The notes beneath the pieces were generated by a model. That model saw only the letters and a list, made by a program, of their open reading frames with translations. It did not search any database and was not told the DNA's origin. A stretch of 64,000 bases of DNA from assembly GCA_035294245.1 (NCBI GenBank), contig DATGLG010000037.1:9734-73733 (forward strand), given 5' to 3'. Of the stretch, positions 63,858 through 64,000 are shown one piece after another. Source of the DNA: DATGLG01 sp035294245 (lineage in GTDB: Bacteria; Pseudomonadota; Alphaproteobacteria; JACZXZ01). The position numbers and the translations under genes were made by a program. How positions within the stretch are numbered: position 1 is the first letter of the stretch; every line of letters starts with the position of its first letter.

Positions 63858-64000
63858 TTAATGGCTGATCCTACGCAGCAGGAGGCTTTCCATAGCGACA
63901 TGGATCATGGCCTCGGAAACGTCGATACGCTGCTCGTAGTCGCGCACGAGGCGGCGCCAGCGAGTGAGCCATCCGAACGTGCGCTCGACCACCCAACGGC
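63858..64000 (-). mobile_element. IS5-family transposase, C-terminal part (cut by window edge)
   Basis: The leftward frame reads RWVVERTFGWLTRWRRLVRD then YEQRIDVSEAMIHVAMESLLL and ends at 63858. This is the C-terminal DDE segment of IS5-type transposases; ERTFGWL contains the catalytic Glu neighbourhood. The rest of the gene and the other inverted repeat lie outside the window, so completeness cannot be judged. Confidence 0.88.

Noticed and set aside
1..64000. CRISPR array, prophage, rRNA, restriction or toxin-antitoxin system
   Set aside because: No regularly spaced direct repeats, phage structural genes, rRNA segments or recognisable defence genes were seen.

Overview
This is a 64 kb high-GC stretch of one bacterial chromosome. 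It most probably comes from an alphaproteobacterium. The gene content fits (form II carbon monoxide dehydrogenase-type molybdenum hydroxylase, exosortase A/EpsI, SapC, PilZ, an LktA-family filamentous adhesin, a redox-type adenylate cyclase), but no 16S or ribosomal marker is present, so genus is not resolved. Gene density is high, with tight 4-nt overlaps in the operons. Two tRNAs (Pro-TGG, Val-TAC) are present. The only insertion sequence seen is a truncated IS5-type element cut by the right edge. Layout, 0-9 kb: a leftward set (flavin-dependent LLM-class oxidoreductase, two-subunit CoA-transferase, fold-type II PLP enzyme) stands back to back with a rightward four-gene polyamine-type ABC importer, suggesting an uptake-plus-catabolism locus for an unidentified substrate. 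8.6-16 kb: nitroreductase, secreted TPR protein, multi-PAS histidine kinase, a membrane / [2Fe-2S] / adenylate cyclase fusion, an anchored alpha/beta hydrolase and a small orphan. 16-25.4 kb: a complete leftward cox-type operon (coxG, then coxS-L-M, moxR/coxD, coxE, two XdhC-family genes and a MoeA-like/MobA fusion). The large subunit carries the form II AYRGAGR loop, so the true substrate may not be CO. 25.5-31 kb: orphan branched-chain-type binding protein, a decayed ArsB/NhaD-type permease, HDAC-family deacetylase, DUF192 protein, O-methyltransferase, tRNA-Pro, SapC protein. 31-49.3 kb: a two-partner secretion island. It has one intact 5181-codon LktA-type exoprotein, a small exported protein that repeats the N-terminal motif of the transporter, the TpsB outer-membrane transporter, and a small secreted protein. 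49.3-55.3 kb: PilZ protein, lone hisE, GDP-mannose synthesis enzyme, tRNA-Val, YdcF-family protein, and several very small membrane proteins, two of which are clear paralogues. 55.3-63.4 kb: a PEP-CTERM protein, pentapeptide-repeat protein, SAM methyltransferase, and a leftward exopolysaccharide/sorting operon (exosortase-EpsI fusion, EpsB-type sugar transferase, serine protease). Together the right half looks like a surface-building region: GDP-mannose supply, polymer initiation, exosortase sorting, a giant secreted adhesin and PilZ/cyclase signalling. Functions are inferred from reading motifs by eye; no database search was run.
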